Origin: Schistosoma mansoni
Lineage: Eukaryota; Platyhelminthes; Trematoda; Strigeidida; Schistosomatidae
Length of the DNA stretch: 64,000 nt
Direction of reading: 5' to 3'
Assembly: GCF_000237925.1 (NCBI RefSeq)
Contig: NC_031495.1
Coordinates: forward strand, 24,632,872-24,696,871
Shown here: piece by piece, positions 38,501 through 48,448 of the stretch
Position numbering within the stretch: position 1 is the first letter of the stretch
How the letters are laid out: every line of letters starts with the position of its first letter
Position numbers and translations under genes: made by a program
The notes under the pieces: model-generated
The model's database searches: none
Told to the model about the DNA's origin: nothing
Seen by the model: the letters and a program-made list of their open reading frames with translations, nothing else

Positions 38501-41500
38501 TTCCAGCAACAGGTCTATAATGAAGTTAAACAAAAATGGGGATAGTGGACAGCCTTGACGAACACTACTTGAGGTTGTAAAATCAGATGAAAGTTCGCCA
38601 TAAGCTCTCACTCGACTAGTAGTGTTCGAGTAAAGAGTCTTCACAAGGTTTATGTACTTCTCAGGTACACCTTTCAATGACAGACACTGCCACAGGACCT
38701 CTCGGTCTACAGAGTCAAATGCTGCTTTCAAGTCAAGAAAAACTATCATTGTCGGACGCCAATAAGCATGTCTGTGCTCTAAAACTTGACGAATGGTGAA
38801 TATGTGGTCGATGTAGCCATGACCAGGTCTGAAGCCAGTCTGATTTTCTCGTGTTTGCAGTTCACGAGTCTTAGTTAGGCGCCCGATAATTATTGAGGCT
38901 AGTATTTTAGATGCTATGTTAGTCAGACTAATCCCTCTATGGTTATCACAGGATTATTTTGGCCCCTTCTTATATATCGGGACAATCAGAGATTGTGACC
39001 AGTCATAGCAGGTAGTACTTCAAATAAAAATATCATTAAAAACAGAAGAACTTAATTATGACTAAATGTTTTTTTAATTAAAAATTACAAATGGTCACTT
39101 GGTCACACGAAAAGGATTGAAGATTTCCCAACAAATCCTCAAAATTCGAAAATTACATTCGATGAACTCTTTACTACATTATAAGAAAAATAGTCGGAGC
39201 AAAAAGGAACTGTTTTATGTTATTTAACTTGTGCTAATAAGTTTTTTATCCTTAATTGCGGTCAGAACAGTTTTTAAATAAACTTTTACGACAGTCAACT
39301 GTAAAGTTACTTCATTTTGATCAAATCTTTTCACAAAATTGGACTTTTATTGAATGATCACGACGGTAGTTTGGTCAGCCACATTATAAATTGTTGTTAG
39401 AATTCATTGAAATGATTTTCTTAACGTGTTATGTTTGCAAGATAAGTATTGGACTTTGAAGAATTAAATATTGACTTCTCTATCTATTTCCAAATATCAC
39501 CAAAATTATTTTCGAGTAGTACTTGGTTGTAAAATACCTGCGATGAATTTATAAATGTCTGGACAGTTTCTAAGCCGAATAAAAATTTACTCGCCCTTTT
39601 TGATATCCCAACGAACTGCCTAATCAATATTTGTCAGTAGCCAACGAAAATGTGTTATAAAAAACCAGCCACCTTCTGTGAAAGCGTTTTTAGGTGACTA
39701 TTAATTATCTTTTAGGGCAAATTAATTCGGTACTAAATCGGGGTTTATGGACCCGAAAACACATTAATGCAACAACCTCGAAGCTACAAAAAGCTTTAAA
39801 GCAGCATATAACAACGCTTTCGTGCACCTTGTAGATTCATCTTCAACTTTTAGAGACTACCAATAAGAAGTTTACAAACTTTATGTTCTACAGAATCCAA
39901 AGGATGTTTGCAAAAGGTGGGAAAGTTTCAAAGACATTGACTTAGTGATTTCAGAGTATCGTAAATTATGTAGAACTATCAAAGCTCAGATTACATTTTA
40001 ATCGTATTTTAAATTAAGCAAATTAGATTGGACCACTTGGTCTTATGTTATTCGAATTTTGTTAACTACGATAAGTTCGGTACTCACCATTAACCATATA
40101 TTAAATACTAAAAGAAGAAGGCTGCATAATAATCCAAGAAAAAAGGACTGCCATGGAAACTTTCTTGAACTAGCACTTCTTTCATCCTGATTCGAGGAAA
40201 TCGCCAACCATGCGCACAATGTGAGCAAAGGTATCATTATTAGCAAACAAATTAAATCTGTCCATAAATATCTGCGACGGTGTATTCCATCTCCTTTCCC
40301 TCCCATCCACAACCACTAATTTAAGAAAGATGAATAAGATCTATATCGCTTATTTTTTAAGGACAATACTGAGTCTAATTCTAAACAAACTGAGAGATAC
40401 AAAGTAAATTATAACGGTCCATCTAAAACCTTTTCAAACATAATGAACCCCACATGAATAGATCATTTGGTACATGACGTTAACAATGAACTCCATTTAT
40501 TCAGTATTATAACGATCATATTGTTTCCTGACTGAAACGTCCACGAAATTAGAAAATAACACCTAAGTTTGATTAACCAGCATATCTTTAATTCCAGGAA
40601 TTAGTCGTTGGACTTCAACTCCTGTCATTTAGATAGATGGTTCAGACGTTACCGTCGACCTAAATTTGTAGCGGCACTTACTCTTCTACCTTTCTAACTA
40701 CAACCTCCATATATTTATTTATATCTGGGCTCACGGAATCCAAAAAGACACTATCTGAGTATCCAATATGTCATCAACTTTCAAAAACATTAGAACGGTA
40801 AAAACAAATAATAGAGATTTGCCACAATGTTTTTGTATTCTCTTTTATGAGTAGTAATATATTGCTTGAGGCAACCTGGTTTAGTACTCTAAGAGTCAAA
40901 GATACAGCGATTTTCGGACCAAATAACAACGTTATTGCTCCTCATATTCAGATCCTGCCTAATATCCATTATTTTGAAACAAATGTAGGCACTGTCAAAT
41001 ATTTGCCTAAATTTAGGGTGAGGGTTAGGTTATCAAGCTAACTCGATGACCATACGAGTTTACAACAATTTAGAAACATTAAAGTGGTTTTAAACGTACA
41101 AGCCACCTTTTTATCTCCCTGTTCACAAAACGCTCCCCAAAACTTCAATTCAACAGAAAGATATTAAAATTCTTTTTGGTATTATTCACTGTCTGTATTC
41201 TTTATTTGTTTAAAGTGGCCATCAGATACTCCTTTGAGTCACGTAGGGCCTATAGATATTTTTAATGGATCAAAAGCCACGGAAAAAATGCTATCAACAT
41301 TCTTCAGGTTTTAAAGCGGCGAAAAGCTAACATGTCTAGTTGAAGCTCATTTTTTTAGTTTCTATTTCATTATAACAGTTAATAATGTTCTTTGGGAGAA
41401 CTAACGATATTGAGAAAAACCTTTATTAATGAGTTCTTCGTTTTGATTCAGTATTTCTGCCTTTTAGAACTACCATAATACTTTTTTGTTCAACAAAAAC

Positions 41501-44500
41501 ATTTGACCTTTCGACAACAAGTGAATAAACGAACAGGGCTACGTATCCACATTATGCCAGTTTTTGTTTGAAATGCATCATTATTGCGTGACGAAATAAG
41601 TAATTGTTCCAAACCAATAACAATAAATGACTTATGCTACGTATGTTGTGAGCTTTTTACAATACGATGTCTACAAATATTGTCTAACTGTCCTCAGACA
41701 AGAATAAGGCTCCAAGACTTTAAACTGCCTTCTCTTAATATCTGTTTCAGTTACCATTAAATAATGCGTCGGTAATATAAGCGATGAAAGATTTTCGGAT
41801 CGATACCCATTCTGTTTATAATTTTGACACGGTACATTTAACTGTCGTTTTTGAGTCTCCACATAGTAGTCCATCCATAACTACTACAGTACCTTGAGGA
41901 TCAATCTTTAAATGTCAATCTCACTAAGTGCATTACCGAATGTTCATTAACAATATCAGTTGATAGACTGAATTTTTCAACAAAACCATTTCTACTAAAA
42001 TAACAGAATAGACATATTCAACTAAAAACTGAAACACAAACTGTGTTATGACTCAGTTTTCAAAGACCATGGAAAAGACGATTGTCAGGCTGGAAAACGT
42101 CTTTGTGGTTCACTAAGTAAACGGATGGTACTCTTAGCATGATGATTCGTATCTGTAAGTAACGGGACAAATGTGCACAGGAGCAATTTTCGCAAGTAAA
42201 CAGTACTAATTATCACCTGAATAAAACATATTCTTCATGAGTTCAAAGGGATTTCACAAAACATATCAATCCCTCTGAGCTATGTGTTAATTATATAAGA
42301 TCAGTTTGTGGGTCGTACCGAAAAAACGGACAGTACTGATTGGTTTAGCAGTAGAGATTATGGATCGAATTCTTAGTACTAGTAAGTGAAGTAATATCCG
42401 ACGCTCTTGTAAAAGCTTATGAAAACCATCAAAAAGTCAGCCTTCACCTTTCTTGTGCACCCAACACGGTCTTTCAGTGTTCTCAGCAAAGACAGTAAGT
42501 CGAATGCATGGTCACTTAGACTATGGAAATATATTTTATTCTGTGGAGTGGACACATTGAAAATGAAAACTCGTCGACATAGTTAAATATGAGACAGACC
42601 TTGCAAAAGTGAGGATAATGTTTTAAAACCTCAAATGTGAAACCACAAATTTCACAGGCTCTTGATCGAGACAAGTTTAACCACTTCTCCAAACACCGTT
42701 GATGAACAATTCCAATTGTTCCTATTATCTTCGTGAAATGAAGAAAAAATAATTGCTTCATTACCTGCACAATAGCAAGGACTTATCAATTCCTCAAAGT
42801 CACTCGACCCCAAGCATATGCGACAATAAATCACATCGCCGTTAATCCTAAGGAAATCATAAGGCCTATGACAAACCGATAAACATATTTTACCTCTCAG
42901 GCTGTGAAAGTGTTTTCGAAAATTCTGAAGTTTTCATGAACGATGCATCTATAAATTACGAACCAAGTTCTAAAACTAAATCGTTATAATTGTTCGGTTG
43001 TGAGCTTATACCACGAAGACGCATAGAATTTTTGAAAAACACACCATTGGGTGCAACCAAAGAAATAATAAAAGCCTATATGTTTAGGTATGTTCGAATG
43101 AACATTCATCTGACAACCAGGAAGTTTTGAGAGTTCAGAAAGTTTCAAATTCGCTTCAAAACTACAGATTTGAAGATGTTATTAATACAACGGCTTTGTG
43201 AAATATGGTTGTGACACTCAAAAGTAAGTGTATGGTGTACTGCTTGGTCGTCCTAAAGTTCCAGCTACCGAATGCTTAGCTAAGGACTTTGTCTAGAAGA
43301 GGACTTCTAAAGATTTTTACTACTGTTTCACAACAATTAACCTGTCACTCGCCTTATTGATGATTTCCTGTACACCATCAAACCCTGTACAATGAGTTTT
43401 GGTTTTTTTTCTGTTGCCAGTCTGTATTCGGGGCATATTCTTCAACTAAATCTTTTTAACTCTGCATTTCGATATCAGAATGATAACCCTTGGCTGTCTA
43501 ACAGCGTAATAGATCGATTAAACAGACAAAGATGATTGAGTCTGTTTAGGTATGGAGTTAGATCAGTCTCCTGAGAAATTCCTGACAGATCTTAAACTTA
43601 CTGTGGTGTTTACATGAACAAATGATTCCTTTGTATTTGACAACTCTTTCCATTTTGAATCCCAAATACAATACATTCGTTCATGTTCATCTAATACCTC
43701 TTGATTAAATCGCGTTGTTTCTGGGATTACTAGTTTATACTAACATTCAAATACTCTCAAACATCATTGGCGTCATTTTTCTTCTCCCAGTCTAGACTGG
43801 CGAACTTCGTTGTCAAATGCTTGTCGATGGATTTATGGAGACACTGAACTCAGCGATACGATCCTTGTTTTTAGATGTACGATAACTCAGAAGACTTATT
43901 TTAGGCATTCAACGTTTTCATAAGACGAGACATGGGTACAGATGGAAGTCTGAAAACCATTACTCCGAGCAAGCGATCCACATGAGACCCAGGATCCTCA
44001 AAAATGAATGAGGTATGAATTCATTCTTGATCACCGGCTACCAGAGGGCCTCATCACCTAACGCCGTCCCATTGTGTTTCGAATTAGAACTCTGAGTCAA
44101 AGGCACCGGTATCAGCCTCCTAAGAAAACAATCTGTTTCTGTTTGGACACCGGGACAGCATCTTAGCCGGCAAACAACTCAAATAATCGGAACTGAAAAA
44201 ACACTCATGCTTCAAGTCACATTATCACGAACTGCATTCATAATTATTTGGTAACATTTGCTTATATTTTACATAGCATCACTCGTCTGTTCATTTTAAC
44301 TATCATTTGTGTGTGCCTTTATTTTCCAACCCATATAGCAGGTCACCTATGGTGAAAACTCTGTCCTATTTAAACGATGTCAAGTAACCTGTTGGTCGGA
44401 ATTTGTGTGTCACGAACGAATACAAACTGTGAACCAGACCTAATGAAACCACATATCCTATTCAAACAGGCATACTTAAACATTCGTACACTAACGTAGA

Positions 44501-47382
44501 CCGTTCAACGAAAAGAGTATCTATATCTTTAGGAAGTCTCGACAGCAATATATGTTGTCTATCTAAGTCCCGTATTCAAGACTCTAGTGAGGTGCTAAAT
44601 ATTTTCTCCCCATCTACCTCTCCTAAGACCTTTATCTGCGTACACTTATCCCGGCAAGCAGTGACATCTTAATCTGGTTTCGCTGGAACTGGTATCACAG
44701 CAATTGTTAGAGCTTCAAGAGCGCTAAGGGACTTGGCCCTAATTTACTATCCATCATGTGTTGCCGGATTAGAAATCAGTGTGAGAAGCGATGTTTTGAC
44801 GTTATTTTTACCTACCAATTGATAGATTGAAGTGCAGATGCAACTAAATATTGTTTCTACCACTGGACATGAGGTATCCGGGAAAAAAGACACTCAACAC
44901 ATAACAATGAGAGAATGCGAACAATGGTGAACTCAGGGATATCCATCCATTCAGTCGGATGGCATGGCTCAGCAACGCAGATGTGGTCATTCTGTGTAAC
45001 TTGTCTTTACTTGCGGTTACTTCTTAATCAAAAACGTAACTAAAACATGTTATGGTTTGTACTAGTTTTTGTGTCTGTTATAGGGTTAATAAATAAATTT
45101 CTTTCAATAGAATTCGGAATCACTGACCAAATCATAAACAAAGTTTTAATGCATGTTGACGAGTAATATCTATATAGTGCCTATCAGTTGTTTCATTATT
45201 ATGTGTAAATAGTAAATTGCTAATGGTATTGTGAACGTTGTTATTGGATTTTTCACGCTAATTAAAGTTTTTGAATATGTTTATTTCGTGCCTGCAGCTT
45301 GTTGGTTAGCACCAAATAAATAGATGAAATTCTAAGAGGGTTATAAAATGAAGAGCACCGTTAACAACAAGTAAGACATTCATAGGTATATCCTGTCAGC
45401 TGCTATTTCATTTACTTCTTGAATTTAATGCTGACAACAACGTTTGGTAGTTCGTTCCACGATTGATTTGCTGTTTTTCAGAATTGCACGAAGCTGAGAA
45501 GGTCCTCATACGTTTTCTGATATGCATTGTATGGCTTCTGCCAAGCAATTAAAAGGCTAAAATCTTCCTAATAATGAAGTCTATGCCGGTGAAATGCTTA
45601 GCAAATTTCTGAATATGGAAGATTATGTGGATGAATAATTTACAAGTTGACGATGACTGCGTTTTATATTGACTACTATGACGTTTATTCATCTAATGAG
45701 TTATCCAAATATAACAACTGTACAGTTTTTTGCATTATGAATCTTGTAAGTTTGTATAATTATAGTCTAGTCCAGTACTAATACTACTTTGATAATAGAC
45801 CTAATCCGAAAACGGTAAATTTATCATGTGATTGCCTAATCTGTAAGATCTTACATGGAAGCCGCATCACTATCTACACTGGCTCATCGTATCGTGACAA
45901 TTTAAAATGATACTTAGTATTTCAGAAGAACACATTCATTCCTTGGATAGAATAATATATTGATTGTGAATAGTAAAAGGTTACATAATGAGCACCTCTG
46001 CAAGGCTGAACGATGCCATCCGATAAAATGAAGGCCTTCATGTCCACCACTGCCGACCTTCTCCAAATGCTACATGTCGAATGCACATTTTTTCAGTCAT
46101 TATATGCTTGGCTTCCCAGACCATGTGGTTAGGAAACAATGCCATTACAAGTATTCATACGAATATACTGCCAAAGTAAAGAAACTTATGCATACAACGC
46201 AACATTCAAGAGAAACGTTCAGACCGATGCAGTGCTACAAGTTTTCTTAACGAAACGGATACTTAAAAAGAAACACCTACTAATTTTTTTTATTTTCACA
46301 AAAAGTTACCCGTTATGATTATCAGTATATTTCCCCACGAACATAAGAAGACGAAAATAAAAATTGAGCGAAAGTTTATTGATGAACCATTACTACTGGT
46401 ACAGAAACAGCAACATTTAATGAATGTAAATCAGTTTACAAGTTGGATATATAGTTAAGATAAAAATGCTACTACAAAGAACTTCTTATAGTAAACAGTT
46501 CCTGTCACACCTCCACACGTTGTTGTATCCCGATCCATATTTTCTATTGTAAAGAATACTACCAAAGACTAGCGTTAAAGAAACTACAGAAATTACAGTC
46601 TACTTACTTACTGATGGTTCATAAGTGAAAATAGGCTTCGTTGAATCTGTGCATATTGTTTGCTTAGTCTGGATAGTGACATTGTCGTTATTACGGAAGG
46701 TGTAATTGTTATCAGTCTTCCATCGACTGCCATCTCTAAGAATATGATGAATTATACAGTTTATATTTCGCAGTTCTTTTTGCTCCCACAAAAACTGATT
46801 AGAACGCACTCGTTCAAAACTATCTCCCAAATTTTTACCCGAACCAGACGAAATCTTCCCTAAAACGGGGGGATTGGGCAGTTACGAAGCATCAATCGGT
46901 CCAACGTGTGCACTACAAGTCAGGGAGAGCTAAATCAATAATCTTCACAATGATTTTGTGGTTTCGCTGTAGCAAAAGACCACTTACGTACGAGAAAACC
47001 TGCTATTCGTGCAACCCAATGGACATTCAACATACCCTCAGTAATTGAAATACGGAATGACTACTTCTTGTCAGGCCGTTCAAGGTCGTTGAAACAGAAC
47101 GGCGGGCGGTTTGGAGGGGGCCTGTGTAACGGAGTTGAAATTGCTATGTATGATATACTAATGCATCCTATTTTCTTTCTATTGCAGGGCGACCAAAAAT
47201 GAACTCTTTAGAGGAAGAAGAGCAAGCCCTATGTTCACTAAGCTTACAGGATGACTCATAAGACTACTTTGTAAATTGACTCTTCCCGCTATACTCTCGC
47301 GCACCGCGCTTTTTGATTTTGGAATAAAAAGGCTCGTGATTCCCACCGTGTTCTCTCTTGGTGTGAAGGCCTCGTTTAACAT
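32253..47382 (-). CDS. MARCH-type (RING-CH) membrane E3 ubiquitin ligase, multi-exon gene
   Basis: Minus-strand gene of five confident exons (42765-42847, 42600-42721, 40088-40315, 37010-37228, 32253-32558) and two likely 5' exons (47248-47382, 46604-46854). Splice phases match at every join between the confident exons. The protein, about 450 residues if the 5' exons belong, has a disordered N-terminus, a C4HC3 RING-CH finger (C-R-I-C ... SPCYCAG ... VHQRCLEKW ... CEIC), two transmembrane helices, the post-membrane RYHHQSWKLWRKEQ segment typical of MARCH2/3-like ligases, and a hydrophilic tail. Family members transfer ubiquitin to membrane proteins and control their endocytosis and sorting. 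Human MARCHF2/3 are about 250 residues, so both tails are extended here. Introns hold LINE and SINE insertions. Class assignment is firm; the exact paralogue is not. Confidence 0.85.
34815..35080 (-). repeat. Type B SINE, strongly decayed, in a MARCH-type gene intron
   Basis: Recognisable blocks on minus: the CTGAGCGATCACATACTACG hammerhead relic, TGTGGGCATGCATTGCTGAG, and decayed B/A-box and 5'-arm sequence. It is in the same transcriptional orientation as the host gene. Confidence 0.5.
37010..37228 (-). CDS. MARCH-type gene exon after the second membrane helix
   Basis: Acceptor AACTTTTAG, donor GTAAGTCG, 73 codons, phase 0 at both ends. It encodes FSLRYHHQSWKLWRKEQSY, aligning with the SFRYHCQLYSEWR-type motif just after TM2 in MARCH2/3, then a Lys/Gln/Asn-rich stretch. 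Confidence 0.85.
37390..39008 (-). mobile_element. 5'-truncated APE-type LINE (RT part) in a MARCH-type gene intron
   Basis: Same family as the full-length copy at 49163-53108 and same strand as the host gene. It carries the RT block ([46 protein letters not shown] with the catalytic YADD intact) at 38303-38749 and the C-terminal region ([39 protein letters not shown]) at 37589-38203. One in-frame stop (about 38300) separates the two blocks and another break precedes the RT part. The 3' tail is CTGACTGACTG near 37403. Homology to the full-length copy stops at about 39004. A near-match GCAG[AG]TAG occurs on both sides, a possible short target duplication. Confidence 0.85.
40088..40315 (-). CDS. 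MARCH-type gene exon with both transmembrane helices
   Basis: Acceptor CTTAAATTAG, donor GTGAGT, 76 codons, phase 0 both ends. It opens W-L-W-M-G-G-K and RRRYLWTD. TM1 is about LICLLIMIPLLTLCAWLAIS; after a short polar loop TM2 is about FFLGLLCSLLLLVFNIWLM. This hairpin spacing is typical of the family. Confidence 0.9.
42600..42721 (-). CDS. MARCH-type gene exon, C-terminal half of the RING-CH finger
   Basis: Begins after acceptor ACGAAGATAATAG. Encodes TIGIVHQRCLEKWLNLSRSR then ACEICGFTFEVLKHYPHFCK, supplying the His and last three Cys ligands and the conserved Trp. Donor GTCTGT, phase 0. Confidence 0.9.
42765..42847 (-). CDS. MARCH-type gene exon, N-terminal half of the RING-CH finger
   Basis: Acceptor GATTTCCTTAG, donor GTAATG. 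Encodes INGDVIYCRICLGSSDFEEL then ISPCYCAG, supplying the first four Cys ligands. It enters needing two bases from the preceding exon. The 43-nt intron to the next exon (42722-42764) is of the short class known from schistosome genes. Confidence 0.9.
43745..44190 (+). repeat. Family C LINE-end repeat, old copy
   Basis: Plus-strand match, heavily substituted, to the repeat at 556-1085 (shared AAATACTCTCA near the start, CCAGGATCCT, GTCAAAGGC-CCGG, CCTAAGAAAAC and a TTTGGACACCGGGACAGCATC end). The 3' A-rich end is missing. Confidence 0.5.
44380..44830 (+). pseudogene. LINE endonuclease-domain relic in a MARCH-type gene intron
   Basis: Plus strand, two frames: KPHILFKQAYLNIRTL, then LDSNICCLSKSRIQDSSEV, later GFAGTGI and ALRDLALIYYPS. 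These match in order the endonuclease N-terminus of the full-length element at 49163-53108 ([53 protein letters not shown]). The catalytic Glu of SETR is changed to Lys. Several frameshifts and stops; it cannot function. Confidence 0.65.
44831..46603. other. MARCH-type gene intron sequence, nothing further recognised
   Basis: No exon fits on either strand and no known repeat was recognised. It is less AT-rich than the left third of the window. Confidence 0.35.
46604..46854 (-). CDS. Likely second exon of the MARCH-type gene
   Basis: Open minus-strand frame: ISSGSGKNLGDSFERVRSNQ, FLWEQKELRNINCIIHHILR, DGSRWKTDNN ... KPIFTYEPSVSK. Hydrophilic, with no recognised domain, as expected for a MARCH N-terminal region. 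Two AGs five bases apart sit at its start (TTTTAG, GGAAG); only the second keeps phase with the upstream exon. Its end is GTAAGTAAGTAG, three overlapping GT donors, and only the last gives the two spare bases the RING exon needs. An unseen intermediate exon is the alternative. Confidence 0.45.
47248..47382 (-). CDS. Likely first coding exon of the MARCH-type gene
   Basis: ATG at 47382; 45 codons, MLNEAFTPRENTVGITSLFI then PKSKSAVRESIAGRVNLQSS, to donor GTAAGC in phase 0. It is basic and probably disordered. Support is the open frame, donor, position and phase. Against it, a plausible acceptor and short frame exist on the opposite strand over the same bases. Confidence 0.4.
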
Positions 47383-48389
47383 TGTGTGCTATGCTGTTTT
47401 CAGATCTGTCCTGTTGTTCTCTAACTGCTGATTCCACGTGTTACACCTGCCTACCTCGCGTGGTTCATTGTTTTGTTCTTACTTTCTTCCTTGAGTCATA
47501 ATATTACACATCCTGATTACTGAAAAAACACATGCAGACACACTCACAAGTACTTGATATTTCCTCTTTTTTATGGTTTGTAAAGTATGTAGTGAGAGCA
47601 CTTGATATAGTAATAGGTTAACACAACATTGAAATCATGTTTCAATCGCTGGAGACTGTGAATGCTAGTAGTCATCGGGGAAGCAATCGGTTCTCAATCA
47701 GCACTCTAAGCTTCATTTTTTTGCAGGCTTGATTTCAGGTCTGGAAAGTACTACCAAGCAACCTATAATTATAGATAACTTAGATTATCACTTCAATTCC
47801 GTGAATATATTTGGCTCGACCATATTTATTATGCCTAAGTTGGATTCCTAACGCAGCTGCGTCGGTCTCAGAAGTCCCTTGTTCGACATTGTCTTGCGTT
47901 TGAGTAATGGCACCCTTTTATTTCTACTATTACATTTCACTACTCTCATCAATACGTCGTTGTATTTGTCCTTAAAATCGTTAGTAGGTGTCATTTTATT
48001 TATACAAATGTAGGGTAAACCCACTGAAATGAAGTTTTTGTTGGCCACATTCCTGAATAAACTAGAGTAAAAAATATATATAAATATAATTAGTGTCGGT
48101 CTAAAACCCGGTGAGACTATAATTTAAGAGCGACCGTGACCCTGGTGAAAATTAACCTTATAACTGGGTTATGTACGTATAGATTTAATCCAAGTAATTT
48201 TTTTGCACTCCTAGAGTATTTCGTTCATAAGTAGTACCCTTCACAATGCTTATTAAGTGGTAGTTAATTTCCCGAAAGGCCTTAGCAAGCTTAATCATAA
48301 CCAATACCACAGCCGTATTTTTATATTTCTTGACCTTTTTTTACTTTACAGATATTCAGTAAGAATATATCTGAGCACAGTGTTACACG
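47383..48389. promoter_or_regulatory. Divergent intergenic region between the MARCH-type and glutaredoxin-3-like genes
   Basis: About 1 kb separates the proposed ATG of the minus-strand ligase gene from the ATG of the plus-strand glutaredoxin gene. Promoters for both should lie here, possibly shared. I see no clear TATA box near either start. A minus-strand open frame (47848-48048) also lies inside. Confidence 0.4.
47848..48048 (-). CDS. Possible small exon, unrecognised
   Basis: A good-looking acceptor (TAGTTTATTCAG, ending near 48056) precedes a minus-strand frame reading ANKNFISVGLPYICINKM, then PTNDFKDKYNDVLMRVVKCN, ending LLRPTQLR and TAG. The product would be basic. I recognise no family and see no partner exon. 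It could be a terminal exon of another minus-strand transcript or chance. Confidence 0.2.
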   Translation of the reverse strand: MANKNFISVGLPYICINKMTPTNDFKDKYNDVLMRVVKCNSRNKRVPLLKRKTMSNKGLLRPTQLR

Positions 48390-48448
48390 ATGTCTCTCCT
48401 TGTTGTCAATGCTGGGATTGAACTCCGAAGGTTGATAAAAAACGAACG
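48390..48448 (+). CDS. GLRX3: Glutaredoxin-3-like gene, exon 1
   Basis: ATG at 48390, 19 codons plus two bases, donor CG|GTAGGG. The following 35-nt intron (48449-48483) is extremely short. Start chosen because the frame aligns with the thioredoxin-like N-terminus and joins exon 2 to give R-K-LVVFF. Confidence 0.85.

Noticed and set aside
45990-46260. Less AT-rich stretch with short open frames in the MARCH-type gene intron
   Set aside because: No domain, splice pairing or repeat family could be supported.
47165-47261. Plus-strand acceptor (TTTCTATTGCAG) followed by a short acidic frame, MNSLEEEEQALCSLSLQDDS, that could be a last exon
   Set aside because: It overlaps the proposed MARCH-type first exon on the opposite strand. 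The only upstream partner (a Gly/Arg-rich stretch near 47070-47120) joins in more than one frame, and no further exons were found. It remains the main rival to the 47248-47382 call.
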